Below are positions 51,834-61,444 of a stretch of 64,000 nucleotides of DNA, one piece after another. Source of the stretch: Planctomycetaceae bacterium (lineage in GTDB: Bacteria > Planctomycetota > Planctomycetia > Pirellulales > Pirellulaceae); assembly GCA_002709045.1 (NCBI GenBank), contig PAPJ01000012.1, forward strand, positions 186,001 through 250,000, in the 5' to 3' direction. The position numbers were made by a program, and so were the translations under genes. The notes beneath the pieces were generated by a model, which saw nothing but the letters and a program-made list of their open reading frames with translations, was not told where the DNA came from and ran no database searches. Every line of letters starts with the position of its first letter. Position 1 is the stretch's first letter.

Positions 51834-53158
51834 TGCCCTTCTTAAAAAGTTGGTTTCAAACGATTCAACTTGGAATCAAAAGCCTCTTACTCCATCCTAT
51901 GCGGTCAATGCTTACCGTGCTTGGAATTTTCATTGGCGTGGCTGCCGTAATCGGCCTGCTCGCCGTTGGTGAGGGAATCAGTCAGGAAGCACAGCGGCAA
52001 ATCGAATCACTGGGAGCCAAAAACATTATTGTTCGCTCCGTGAAGCCTCAAAAGATTGATGGTATTCTCGCAGAATATGGACTGACCAATAAAGAGTTCG
52101 AGTTGATTAAAGAGACCATCCCGCAAATTATAAGCGCGGTGCCTATTCGTGAAGTGGAGTTTGGCTTCAATTATAACGGTGTAGACGTTGATGGTCGCAT
52201 CGTAGGCTCGGTACCTACCTATTACGAGATTACAAGGCTGGAACTTGATCGTGGTCGGTTTATTTCTGGTAGCGATGTAGCCAAGCATCGAGACTTCTGT
52301 GTACTGGCTCATGACGTGGCAAAAAAACTATTTCCCTATCAGGATCCAATTGGCAAATCAATTCGCTTAAAGGACCGTACAGATCTGTTTGAAGTAATTG
52401 GCGTGTTAAAACAGCGTGGTACTTCAGCTGGTATTGGTGGGTCTTTAGCAGCAGAGGACTTCACAAAGGATGTCTATATTCCTTACACAACTTTTAACAC
52501 CCGGATGGGTCGTGAAATCTTTCGTTCCGTTGGTGGGTCTTTTGGCGGTGAAAAGGTAGAATTGCATCAGGCAACCTTTCGAGTTTCCCATGTTGATGAA
52601 GTAAAACCCGCCTATGGGTTAATTAAAGATTCACTACGACATCATAATGAACAGCAGGATATCAGTATCGTCGTACCGCTGGACCTGCTGGAACAAGCAG
52701 CAAACATGCGAATCTTTATGATGGTTTTTATGGGCGCCATTGCCGGCGTTTCACTGCTGGTAGGTGGCATCGGTATTATGAATATCATGCTGGCGACAGT
52801 CACTGAACGAACTCGCGAAATCGGTATTCGTAGAGCGCTAGGAGCCAGACAATCTGCAATTATCCGACAGTTTCTGGTCGAGACCATCACCTTATCCATT
52901 GTTGGCGGCCTGGTTGGTATTGCTATTGGGTTGCTTGCACCCACGGCATGGGTTTTCTTAAGGGCTCTGTTATTGATGTTATTCCCCGAAGTCATCGCCG
53001 GACTACCGCCTGAAATTCTAGTTGCGAATCCTCAAATCGTTGATGTCTCTATTCCTATCTCTTTTGGTATTGCCGTGGCCGTGGGCACAATTTTTGGCAT
53101 CTATCCGGCTATCAAGGCGGCCAAAATGGATCCGATCGAAGCATTACGTCACGAATAA
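51833..53158 (+). CDS. MacB-type ABC transporter permease
   Basis: The 441-residue protein starts at a GTG overlapping the ATPase stop by one base (TAGTG). It has the MacB plan: an N-terminal helix (MRSMLTVLGIFIGVAAVIGL), a large periplasmic domain (about residues 45-300), and three C-terminal helices (MRIFMMVFMGAIAGVSLLVG, ITLSIVGGLVGIAIGLLAPT, IPISFGIAVAVGTIFGIYPA). The coupling motif TERTREIGIRRALGARQ and the closing AAKMDPIEALRHE are diagnostic of the FtsX/MacB superfamily. It works with the upstream ATPase and adaptor as a mechanotransmission pump. The exported substrate is unknown. It is convergent with bioF, one base apart. Confidence 0.94.
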   Translation: MPFLKSWFQTIQLGIKSLLLHPMRSMLTVLGIFIGVAAVIGLLAVGEGISQEAQRQIESLGAKNIIVRSVKPQKIDGILAEYGLTNKEFELIKETIPQIISAVPIREVEFGFNYNGVDVDGRIVGSVPTYYEITRLELDRGRFISGSDVAKHRDFCVLAHDVAKKLFPYQDPIGKSIRLKDRTDLFEVIGVLKQRGTSAGIGGSLAAEDFTKDVYIPYTTFNTRMGREIFRSVGGSFGGEKVELHQATFRVSHVDEVKPAYGLIKDSLRHHNEQQDISIVVPLDLLEQAANMRIFMMVFMGAIAGVSLLVGGIGIMNIMLATVTERTREIGIRRALGARQSAIIRQFLVETITLSIVGGLVGIAIGLLAPTAWVFLRALLLMLFPEVIAGLPPEILVANPQIVDVSIPISFGIAVAVGTIFGIYPAIKAAKMDPIEALRHE

Positions 53159-53159
53159 G

Positions 53160-54314
53160 CTATTCGCTTAATGCGCGTACCAGACCATCCAGCTGTTTTA
53201 TCGTATGTGCACTACTGACGCTTATTCTTAAAAGGCTTTCACCCTCAGGTACTGTCGGAGGACGAATCGCAGGGATGTAGAAACCAGCACTGCGTAACTC
53301 TTTGGATTTAGCCATCGCTACTGCAGTATCTCCCAGAATGACGGGCACAATTTGAGAATAATTCCGAACAGGTAAGATTTCTCTTTGGATCAACCGGCTG
53401 GTTAGATATTCAACATTCTTAAACAGTTTATCACGACGCTCAGGTTCGGCCTTCAAACATTCCAGCGCCAGCAATCCTGCCCGAGCACAGGTATGCGGCA
53501 TAGCCGTGGAATAAATATAGGTGCGAGCTTTATTCACCAGCAAATCCACTAACTGCTGGCTACCGGAGACAAAACCTCCTATCGAACCTAAAGCCTTGCT
53601 TAACGTACCCACAGTGATGTCAATTCCATCTTCACAACCAAGTTCCTGAGCCATCCCGCGACCGGTCGCTCCATAGATCCCGGTGGCATGTGCTTCATCA
53701 ACTAGCAACATGGAATCATACTGCCGCGCCACTTCAGTTATTAAACTAAGCGGGGCAATATCACCGTCCATGCTAAATAGAGCATCGGTTACTATGAGTT
53801 TCCGGCGATAGTCCTTTGCCCGTTTACACAGTTCAACTAAATGATCTACATCCTTGTGACGATAGATCTCCACTTTCGCTCTCGATAGTCGACAACCATC
53901 AATAATGCTTGCATGGTTGCGGGCATCACTAAAAATAATATCGCCAGCACCGGTTACCGCCGTGATCGCTCCGACATTAGCGGCATAGCCGCTGGGAAAT
54001 AAAAGCGCTGCTGCAGAGCCTTTAAAGTCGGCCAGTGCTCGTTCTAATTTCTGATGAAATACACCCCGTCCTGTTACCAGCGGACTGGCTCCACTGCCCC
54101 AGTTTTGATCCAGGGCTGGTGATTGCTCAAGAGCAGTAGCGATATCAGAGGCCAGACCTAGATAATCATTATTTGAAAAGTTTACATAGGTCTCTCCATC
54201 AAACATCAACTCCGTCGAATTAGCTGCTGGGGCACAAACGGTCTGCTGCCGCATAAGCCCTGTATCTGCAATTATGGAAAGCTCGTCGTCTATCCAACCC
54301 AGATTGTCATTCAT
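53160..54314 (-). CDS. bioF: 8-Amino-7-oxononanoate synthase (alpha-oxoamine synthase)
   Basis: The 384-residue PLP enzyme shows YVNFSNNDYLGLASD near the start, the GSGASPLVTGRGVFHQKLER section, DEAHATGIYGATGRG and the PLP-lysine site VGTLSKALGSIGGFVSGSQ. These are BioF/KBL family signatures, and the SNDYLG-like start and length fit BioF best. It condenses pimeloyl-ACP/CoA with alanine. The alternative, 2-amino-3-ketobutyrate CoA ligase, usually comes with threonine dehydrogenase, which is absent here. bioD lies in this window but 40 kb away, so the pathway is not clustered. Confidence 0.85.
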   Translation of the reverse strand: MNDNLGWIDDELSIIADTGLMRQQTVCAPAANSTELMFDGETYVNFSNNDYLGLASDIATALEQSPALDQNWGSGASPLVTGRGVFHQKLERALADFKGSAAALLFPSGYAANVGAITAVTGAGDIIFSDARNHASIIDGCRLSRAKVEIYRHKDVDHLVELCKRAKDYRRKLIVTDALFSMDGDIAPLSLITEVARQYDSMLLVDEAHATGIYGATGRGMAQELGCEDGIDITVGTLSKALGSIGGFVSGSQQLVDLLVNKARTYIYSTAMPHTCARAGLLALECLKAEPERRDKLFKNVEYLTSRLIQREILPVRNYSQIVPVILGDTAVAMAKSKELRSAGFYIPAIRPPTVPEGESLLRISVSSAHTIKQLDGLVRALSE

Positions 54315-54494
54315 TATGGAATTCTCTTAACCGAAGTCCCGACTCATATTTTTCATAAAATTGATTGTAGACATTTCCAAACCTTCTATAAATCACCTGC
54401 CGATTGGCTAGACCGAACAAAGCGCAATGCTTTAGAATACCTGTTGCGAACAGTTTCGCGACATACCTATCACTTTTCTGAGGCCTCCTCAACT

Positions 54495-56498
54495 ATGAAT
54501 ATTGCACTTCGATTTTCTCTGTTACTTTACTTCACTAGCCTGATAACTTTGTTGGGATGCTCTTCCAGCGAACTTACTGAAACCGCTACCAACTCTACCG
54601 AGGCGGATTCAGTTTCAAGCGAGGACGAAGAAACAAAGGAAGATATGCAATTTGTCCTAGGCGATCTCATCCCAGAATTTAATCCACCAACAAAAGAGGA
54701 GTTGGGGAATACAGAATGGACTGATAAGCCCGTGGTGGATGTCTATCAATTAATGACTGATCGTAAAGAAAACGAAGTGGCAATGATGACTGCGGGTGAG
54801 GCGATGGCCATCAGAAATAATACACCAGAGGATAATGACAAAATCGTCTCGGCAATGGGTGCACTGGCGGTCGACGGAGAAATTGATTATTCGGCTGAGT
54901 GGAATCGACATACTGCCGCAGATATTCGTAGCACAAACCCATTAATGATTAGTTCTTCGGCAGAATTTGATGTGTCAGGACTAATGTCTGCCGGACTCTT
55001 TTCATTTGACTGGAACTTTACACCTTACGGCAATGAAGGTGCTCTTGTCTCATGGCAGACTTCTGCCGACGGCCTGATGGATATGGTTGTAATGAGAGAC
55101 GATCTTACATGGTCTGATGGCGAAAAAATCACTGCTTATGATGTTGAATTTTCCTACCAGGTCATCATGAGTTCTACCGTTCCGATTCCGGCTGTACGCT
55201 CTGGAACGGATCAATTAAAGGGCGTCAAAGCATACGATGAAAAAACTCTTGTGTATTTTCACTTCGAGCCCCTTGCCACAAATGTTTGGAACATTAATTT
55301 CCCTATCATTCCTAAACATAAGTATGAAAATACCATTGCTGATGACCCAACACTAGCAACGAGTCCTGCCCATGTGGAATTGGACGAAAACCCTGTTTCC
55401 GGAGGTGCTTATACAATTTTGAAACGTGTGCGTGGACAGGAGATCATTCTCAAACGACGCGAATCTTACTACATGTTTGACGACCAGCAAGTGCGTCAAA
55501 AACCTCACTTTGAAACCGTGCGATTCAAAATTATTGAGAATCCAAATACGGCCCTGCTTTCTATGAAAAAGGGGGAGTTGGAAGAAATGATGCTAACTCC
55601 CGAACAGTGGCAATCACAAACAATCGATGATGATTTTTATAAGTTCAACACGAAGTCCTATGCTCTGGAGTGGGTTTATTATTATTTCGGCTGGAACTTC
55701 CGATCGCCCTTCTTCAAGGACAAACGCGTACGTCAGGCGATGAGCTATGCTTTCAACCATCAGGAACTGCTGGAGAAGCACCGTTTCGGAATGGACGAAG
55801 CGTCTACAGGTATCTTTCATCGAACATCACCGTGGGCTCCAGAAACTGCGCCCTCGACTTATCAACAGGACCTAAGTAAAGCCGAAGATCTGCTGGCTGA
55901 GGCTGGCTGGGATGACACTGATGGGGATGGGGTGCTGGACAACGTGGTAGATCTGGATGCCAATTTCGATGGCGAGTCAGAAGGTTCTCGTCGAATTCAG
56001 TTTGAATTTACTATTCTTACGAGCAATCGTCCGGATCGAATTGCTATCTGTGAATTACTTCAGGAAAATCTGGACCAAATCGGCATTCGATGTAATGTGA
56101 AACCGGTTGAGTTTACCACGCTTCAGGCAACGATGCTTGAGCACAAATTCCACGCTGTTTTTGCAGGCTGGGGTACGGGTGCTGATCCAGATACTTCCGA
56201 AAATCTATGGACAACGAAAGCGATTGATAATGGACGTAACTATGGATGCTATTCGAATCCTGAAATCGATAAATTGTTTGAACAAGGTAAGCGGGAACTC
56301 GATTTAGCATCAAGGCGTAAGATTTACCAACAAATCCATCTTACGCTTTGGGAAGACCAGCCCTATACCTGGCTCTATTTCCGTAATGCTTACTACGCTT
56401 TCAACAAATCGCTACGAGGCTATAACTATAGTCCCCGAGGACCTTACAATTACGGTCCGGGCGAATCGACTATTTTCAAATCGGCCAAAATGCAATAA
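54495..56498 (+). CDS. Peptide ABC transporter substrate-binding lipoprotein (family 5)
   Basis: From the ATG at 54495 the protein has 667 residues with a lipoprotein signal (LYFTSLITLLGC, Cys22). An acidic linker and a roughly 130-residue N-terminal extension precede the SBP_bac_5 domain, which shows VVMRDDLTWSDGEKITAYDV, NPNTALLSMKKGELEEMM, FFKDKRVRQAMSYAFNHQEL and ILTSNRPDRIAICELLQENL. The Asp-rich DDTDGDGVLDNVVDLDANFD loop is a common feature of these proteins. It should present oligopeptides to the permeases encoded next. It begins the four-gene importer unit. Confidence 0.93.
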   Translation: MNIALRFSLLLYFTSLITLLGCSSSELTETATNSTEADSVSSEDEETKEDMQFVLGDLIPEFNPPTKEELGNTEWTDKPVVDVYQLMTDRKENEVAMMTAGEAMAIRNNTPEDNDKIVSAMGALAVDGEIDYSAEWNRHTAADIRSTNPLMISSSAEFDVSGLMSAGLFSFDWNFTPYGNEGALVSWQTSADGLMDMVVMRDDLTWSDGEKITAYDVEFSYQVIMSSTVPIPAVRSGTDQLKGVKAYDEKTLVYFHFEPLATNVWNINFPIIPKHKYENTIADDPTLATSPAHVELDENPVSGGAYTILKRVRGQEIILKRRESYYMFDDQQVRQKPHFETVRFKIIENPNTALLSMKKGELEEMMLTPEQWQSQTIDDDFYKFNTKSYALEWVYYYFGWNFRSPFFKDKRVRQAMSYAFNHQELLEKHRFGMDEASTGIFHRTSPWAPETAPSTYQQDLSKAEDLLAEAGWDDTDGDGVLDNVVDLDANFDGESEGSRRIQFEFTILTSNRPDRIAICELLQENLDQIGIRCNVKPVEFTTLQATMLEHKFHAVFAGWGTGADPDTSENLWTTKAIDNGRNYGCYSNPEIDKLFEQGKRELDLASRRKIYQQIHLTLWEDQPYTWLYFRNAYYAFNKSLRGYNYSPRGPYNYGPGESTIFKSAKMQ

Positions 56499-56543
56499 CC
56501 TTTCCGCTTCAAAACATATTTCATTCACTGACAGGGCGTTTAC

Positions 56544-57536
56544 GTGGCAGGCTATTTAATACGTCGCATCCTTTTGGGCCTATTGACGCTATTGCTCATC
56601 ACCATGGCAATTTATGCGCTTATTCGGCATATGCCCGGTAATCCGCTGGCAACGGACGCCGCCATGATGAATCCAGAGAATATGCCAAGCGAGGAAGACA
56701 TTCAACGTATGCGGGCAGCCTATGGATTAGATAAATCCATTCCGGAAGCATACGTACACTGGCTTACCAATATGGTAAAGGGCGATTTTGGAAGCAGTTT
56801 CTCTGAGAAAAAGCCTGTTCTGGAAGTTATTGGTTCTCGTGTAGCCAATACGCTGCTTCTAACGGTGCCCTCGCTAATCCTGGCTTACATTTTAGCCATT
56901 CCAATCGGATTATTTTCAACGGCACGAAGTGGTAAAACGGATGAACGGCTGGTCGGCGTTGGTTTGTACATGCTTTATGCAATCCCTTCTTTTATTGCCG
57001 CCTTATTCCTGCAATTATTGTTTGCTGTAAAGCTGGAGGGAACAGCCTTTGAGCTTCCTCTAATGGGCATTAGAGCCGACGAATATGAAACTCTTACAAG
57101 CACGGAGAGAATTTGGGATCGCCTCGAACACATGATCCTCCCCGTCATTAGTTTCACCTATGTCAGCCTTGCCTACTACAGTCGCTTTATTAAAGCCAAT
57201 ATGGAAGAAGTAATTCGCCAGGACTATATTCGAACGGCAAAAGCAAAGGGCCTTGGTCCAATTCGAATCATGATTCATCACGCTTTTAGAAATACGCTGA
57301 TTCCATTTGTAACACTTCTTGGATTATCACTTCCGGCATTGCTTGGCGGTGCAATTATTCTGGAGCAAATATTTAACTGGCCCGGGATGGGTCAATTATA
57401 TTTTCGTAGCATATTAACACGTGACTATCCAGTCATCATGGGTTTAACTTTTGCATTGTCCGTGCTCACCCTATTGGGACAACTGCTGGCAGATATTCTT
57501 TATGCCTTTGTCGATCCCCGGATTTCCTATCAGTAA
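56544..57536 (+). CDS. Peptide ABC transporter permease, DppB/YejB type
   Basis: The 330-residue protein starts at GTG and shows the first-permease plan: an N-terminal helix (GYLIRRILLGLLTLLLITMA), MKGDFGSSF-like NMVKGDFGSSFSEKKPVLEV, and the EAA coupling loop YIRTAKAKGLGPIRIMIHHA. Last helices include LTFALSVLTLLGQLLADILY and the closing YAFVDPRISYQ. It forms one half of the membrane channel for peptide uptake. It follows the binding-protein gene by 45 bases and precedes the second permease by 11. Confidence 0.94.
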   Translation: MAGYLIRRILLGLLTLLLITMAIYALIRHMPGNPLATDAAMMNPENMPSEEDIQRMRAAYGLDKSIPEAYVHWLTNMVKGDFGSSFSEKKPVLEVIGSRVANTLLLTVPSLILAYILAIPIGLFSTARSGKTDERLVGVGLYMLYAIPSFIAALFLQLLFAVKLEGTAFELPLMGIRADEYETLTSTERIWDRLEHMILPVISFTYVSLAYYSRFIKANMEEVIRQDYIRTAKAKGLGPIRIMIHHAFRNTLIPFVTLLGLSLPALLGGAIILEQIFNWPGMGQLYFRSILTRDYPVIMGLTFALSVLTLLGQLLADILYAFVDPRISYQ

Positions 57537-57547
57537 ACAGACACTCG

Positions 57548-58633
57548 ATGAACAAATCCCCAACCACTACAGAAACAAAAAAATCGCCTGGTTTCTGGCG
57601 ACATGCGTGGTTGCGTTTTCGTCGCAAAAAATTATCGATGTGTGCTTTAATCATGGTCATTTTCCTTAGTTTGGTGGCAATTTTTTCACCAATGATTGCT
57701 GGTACCAAGCCAATTGTCTGTAAGTACAAAGGCAGGCTTTACTTTCCCTGTATGGCCTACTTCAATACTAACTGGGAAAATCCAATTTTTCAGAAGGATC
57801 GTTTCAGGAAACGTTATCCAAAGAATCTCAAGCAAAAAGACCCTGAGAGCTGGGCCGTATGGCCTCTCATTTTTCAGGATCCCTACCGACCCGTCCGGGA
57901 CAGCGAATGGAAAGACAGACCGGCAAACCCGTTTAATGGCGGCGAACCCAGCAGGCTAAACATCTTTGGCACATCCAAAGGTAAGGATGTCTTGGCAATG
58001 ATGGTGCACGGGACTCGAATCGCGCTATTGGTTGGCTTCGTATCAACCGGAATTGCTGCCACTATTGGAATCGTCGTGGGGGCAATTTCCGGATATTTCG
58101 GGGGCTGGATAGACATCATCATCAGTCGAATTATTGAACTCGTAATGTGTATTCCGAGCATCGTCCTAATTCTCGCACTGATGGCAGTCATTGAAAAGCC
58201 AACGATCTGGCACATGATGGCCATCCTCGGCTTCACAAGTTGGACCGGGATGGCTCGATTGACGCGAGGGGAATTCCTAAAATTAAAAGAATCTGAATTT
58301 GTCGCTGCTGGTCGAAGTATTGGTGCCGGCCCATTTCGAATCATGTTTCGACATATCCTGCCAAACGCAATGGCGCCGGTCATGGTTCCAATTGTCTTTG
58401 GTATCGCTGCGGCTATTAAGGTTGAAGCCGGCCTAAGTCTTTTAGGCTTTGGTGCACCGCCGCCAAATCCAAGCTGGGGAACCATCCTCAATGCAGGTAT
58501 GACGAATTACACCGAATGGTGGCAAATTGTATTTCCCGGGATTGCAATCTTTATCACTATCCTTGCTTATAACCTTATCGGTGAGGGACTTCAGGAAGCC
58601 ACGGACCCCCGCTTGGCTGATCCTAAAGACTAA
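57548..58633 (+). CDS. Peptide ABC transporter permease, YejE/DppC type
   Basis: The 361-residue protein is the second permease. After the first helix (LSMCALIMVIFLSLVAIFSP) it carries a periplasmic insert of about 90 residues that begins KPIVCKYKGRLYFPCMAYF, which resembles the corresponding insert of E. coli YejE more than DppC. The EAA loop is FVAAGRSIGAGPFRIMFRHI, and the ending is NLIGEGLQEATDPRLADPKD. It starts 11 bases after the first permease and ends three bases before the fused ATPase. Confidence 0.92.
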   Translation: MNKSPTTTETKKSPGFWRHAWLRFRRKKLSMCALIMVIFLSLVAIFSPMIAGTKPIVCKYKGRLYFPCMAYFNTNWENPIFQKDRFRKRYPKNLKQKDPESWAVWPLIFQDPYRPVRDSEWKDRPANPFNGGEPSRLNIFGTSKGKDVLAMMVHGTRIALLVGFVSTGIAATIGIVVGAISGYFGGWIDIIISRIIELVMCIPSIVLILALMAVIEKPTIWHMMAILGFTSWTGMARLTRGEFLKLKESEFVAAGRSIGAGPFRIMFRHILPNAMAPVMVPIVFGIAAAIKVEAGLSLLGFGAPPPNPSWGTILNAGMTNYTEWWQIVFPGIAIFITILAYNLIGEGLQEATDPRLADPKD

Positions 58634-58636
58634 ATA

Positions 58637-60481
58637 ATGAACGACGTAATAAAAATCGACAATCTGAAGACCTACTTTAACACCGCTGACGGAGTAGTGA
58701 AGGCTGTGGATGATTTGTCATTGGCAATCAAGCCTGGTCACACTTTAGGAGTGGTTGGAGAGTCTGGTTCGGGTAAGTCTGTCACGTCACTAACCATTAT
58801 GAATCTACTGGCATCGTCAGCAGAAATTTATCATGGTTCGATTTCATTTCTGGGCCGGGACTTAGTGAACATCTCCGCAAAAGAAATGCGAAAACTACGT
58901 GGCAGCGATGTCAGTATGATCTTTCAGGAACCAATGTCGTCACTCAATCCTGTTCATCGGGTGGGTGATCAGGTTGCTGAAGCAATTTTACAGCATGAAG
59001 ATCTTACTAAAAATGAAGCTCTGCTGCGAGTTGTTGAATTGTTCGACGAGGTCGGTATTCCTGACCCCGAACAACGAACTCTTTACTATCCTCATCAAAT
59101 GTCCGGAGGCCAAAAGCAGCGTGTAATGATCGCTATGGCGCTGGCTTGTAATCCTAAACTACTGATCGCCGATGAACCAACAACTGCTCTGGATGTTACC
59201 ATTCAAAAGCAAATTCTTGATCTAATTCGCGAATTACGTGACAACCGACAAATGGCTGTCCTGTTTATTACGCACGACTTAGGTGTGATCGCCGAAATCG
59301 CTGATGAAGTCCTTGTGATGTATCGCGGGAAGGTAGTTGAACAGGGACGTGTTCTGGATATCTACGAGAACCCTCAACATCCATATACAAAAGGGCTGCT
59401 CAATTGCCGACCACGACTGGACACTACCTTTAAGCGATTGCCAACGGTTTCCGACTTCATGGATTCAGAAATCCATAAAGACGGCAGCGCGACAATTACG
59501 GAGAAGAAAGTAGGTCCGGAAAGGACGGCCTATTTCGAAAATCACGGACGCGGTCGACTGCTAAGCAAACGCTCTGAATTACTGGGCTACGGTTATAACG
59601 AAGATGCTTCATCCTATGGTCGTGATGCAACCTATATTGATGAATCGGCCCGACCTTTACTGGCAATCGATAACTTACAAGTGCATTTCCCCGTACGTCG
59701 TGGAATCCTGCAACGTACAGTAGGCTATGTTAAAGCAGTCGATGGAATCACATTCAATGTTTTCAAAGGACAGACGCTGGGGCTAGTTGGGGAATCTGGT
59801 TGCGGTAAAACAACAACCGGACGGGCGATTTTACAGTTAGTCCGGCCAACCGGTGGCACAATCCATTTTAAGGATCAGCCCGTCACACCCACCAGTATTA
59901 AAGGACTGCGCAAAAAGATACAAATTATTTTTCAGGATCCTTTCGGGTCGATGAATCCGCGCATGACAATAGAATCGATGGTGACTGAGCCGATGGTGAT
60001 TCAGGGTTTTGGTAGCTCAAAGCAGGACCGCATTGATAAAGCCGCTGCATTGCTGGAAGAGGTTGGAATGCTTCCTGGACACTTAAAACGCTATCCTCAC
60101 GAATTTTCAGGCGGCCAACGTCAGCGAATTTGTATTGCCCGGGCACTGGCCGTCGAGCCTGAATTCATTATTTGCGATGAATCCGTCTCGGCACTCGACG
60201 TTTCTGTACAGGCTCAGGTACTAAATTTACTCAACGACCTGCAGGAGAACCGTGGGCTAACATACATTTTCATCAGTCATGATCTGTCTGTTGTAAAATT
60301 TATGGCCGATATGATGGCCGTCATGAAAGATGGACAAATCGTTGAGTACGGACCCTCCGAAGCTATCTATCGAAACCCGCGGCAGGAATACACCAGACAA
60401 CTAATCGATGCAACACCCTGCGATGATCTGGAAAATATCCGTCGCCTTGTTGAACATCGAAAAACACTGCGGAATTCCTAG
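58637..60481 (+). CDS. Fused double-ATPase subunit of peptide ABC transporter (YejF/GsiA type)
   Basis: The 614-residue protein holds two complete nucleotide-binding domains. The first has Walker [11 protein letters not shown], signature [15 protein letters not shown] and [16 protein letters not shown]. The second has [30 protein letters not shown] and [15 protein letters not shown]. The linker between them, about residues 265-340, is longer than in YejF and polar ([20 protein letters not shown]). Each domain ends with the oligopeptide-transporter type extension ([28 protein letters not shown]). It powers peptide import. Its last four bases overlap the convergent gene. Confidence 0.95.
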   Translation: MNDVIKIDNLKTYFNTADGVVKAVDDLSLAIKPGHTLGVVGESGSGKSVTSLTIMNLLASSAEIYHGSISFLGRDLVNISAKEMRKLRGSDVSMIFQEPMSSLNPVHRVGDQVAEAILQHEDLTKNEALLRVVELFDEVGIPDPEQRTLYYPHQMSGGQKQRVMIAMALACNPKLLIADEPTTALDVTIQKQILDLIRELRDNRQMAVLFITHDLGVIAEIADEVLVMYRGKVVEQGRVLDIYENPQHPYTKGLLNCRPRLDTTFKRLPTVSDFMDSEIHKDGSATITEKKVGPERTAYFENHGRGRLLSKRSELLGYGYNEDASSYGRDATYIDESARPLLAIDNLQVHFPVRRGILQRTVGYVKAVDGITFNVFKGQTLGLVGESGCGKTTTGRAILQLVRPTGGTIHFKDQPVTPTSIKGLRKKIQIIFQDPFGSMNPRMTIESMVTEPMVIQGFGSSKQDRIDKAAALLEEVGMLPGHLKRYPHEFSGGQRQRICIARALAVEPEFIICDESVSALDVSVQAQVLNLLNDLQENRGLTYIFISHDLSVVKFMADMMAVMKDGQIVEYGPSEAIYRNPRQEYTRQLIDATPCDDLENIRRLVEHRKTLRNS

Positions 60482-61284
60482 TTCCAAAAATATTGGTCAC
60501 CTCGCTCCACATGCTGCCACTGCCGGATTAATCGCTCGGCCAAGGTAATATCCTGAACCACTCGTGGCTGCCAATAACTCTGCCACTGATCCGGTATTTG
60601 AACTAAATGGCCTTCAAGGCTGGAAATAATGGTTGTGGCATAGCGGCTATTCAAATCATAGATTGTTTCCAGATCCGTTAACCGCGGTTGCTGACTTTTG
60701 TGAAAAGCCTGTTTTAAGGAAAGGTTAGTAAACTTTCGCGCTGCCTGAGCCTGTCCCGACTCCATCTGATACTGCAACTCTTCGATGTGGTTATCGATGC
60801 GTTCCCGACGATAACCAAAAGCCTGTGATCCTGGAAGCAGGCCCATATATGCGAGCAATAAATCGGTCCAACGCTGGCACTGACGATCAAATTCTCTCAG
60901 CTTAAAACGATTTCGATTACCGGAAGTCTCTTCCAACATTCGCTGTGTTAAAGCGTGGTGATCTGCCTGGATGGCTAGATACAAATGACGATTAGATTCG
61001 GCCTCCAAACCAATCGTCATATCCTGTGTACTCAGGTACCAGGCATTTACTGCTGTTGACCAAATACGGGTAAGCACTTCCGACATCATCGTGCTTTTGG
61101 TAATTTCAACTTGCTGAGTATCATCGGATTCCAGAAACTGTCTGAGATACCAGTTATGTCGCCGACGCTGGGTGATGTGATACTGACGTGCATGTACACA
61201 ATGCAGCGACTGTAACGAATGCAGCACTTCCTCACTGGAAAAGGCAATCCAGCCGGCTAATCGTACTTGTTCATAGCAAAACAC
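60478..61284 (-). CDS. Unknown protein
   Basis: The 268-residue protein is rich in Gln, Arg, His and Trp and seems all-helical (MESGQAQAARKFTNLSLKQA, LTDLETIYDLNSRYATTIIS). There is no signal peptide, membrane segment or catalytic motif, and I do not recognise the family. The ATG at 61284 is the first available. Its 3' end overlaps the YejF-like gene by four bases, tail to tail. It lies 160 bases downstream of the anti-sigma gene and is separated from it by a terminator, so it likely has its own promoter. Confidence 0.6.
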   Translation of the reverse strand: MFCYEQVRLAGWIAFSSEEVLHSLQSLHCVHARQYHITQRRRHNWYLRQFLESDDTQQVEITKSTMMSEVLTRIWSTAVNAWYLSTQDMTIGLEAESNRHLYLAIQADHHALTQRMLEETSGNRNRFKLREFDRQCQRWTDLLLAYMGLLPGSQAFGYRRERIDNHIEELQYQMESGQAQAARKFTNLSLKQAFHKSQQPRLTDLETIYDLNSRYATTIISSLEGHLVQIPDQWQSYWQPRVVQDITLAERLIRQWQHVERGDQYFWN

Positions 61285-61381
61285 AGATAATCTTAATCAC
61301 AAACGAGGCAATTGAGGGGCTTTGTAATCAGGTAAGCAATTATTCGCGCGCAAATGATCTTTGGCGCGATAATTCTGCAAG

Positions 61382-61425
61382 AAAAAAGCCTCTCGAACGA
61401 AACAACGTTTCCGCCGGAAAGGCTT
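61382..61425 (-). terminator. Intrinsic terminator after the anti-sigma gene
   Basis: On the minus strand AAGCCT (61425-61420) pairs with AGGCTT (61391-61386), with an inner GGAAAC/GTTTCG hairpin between them and a run of T's directly after (61387-61382). It starts 20 bases beyond the stop of the anti-sigma-like gene. Confidence 0.7.
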
Positions 61426-61444
61426 ATATAGGTTTTAGAGAAGA

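Noticed and set aside
55905..55975. Asp/Gly-rich DDTDGDGVLD loop in the peptide-binding protein as a novel calcium site
   Set aside because: A DTDGDG stretch in this position is common among family 5 binding proteins, so it is not a special feature of this copy.
58637..60481. Fusion of two ATPase domains as an unusual event
   Set aside because: Fused double ATPases are standard in YejF and GsiA type transporters; only the longer linker is mildly unusual.
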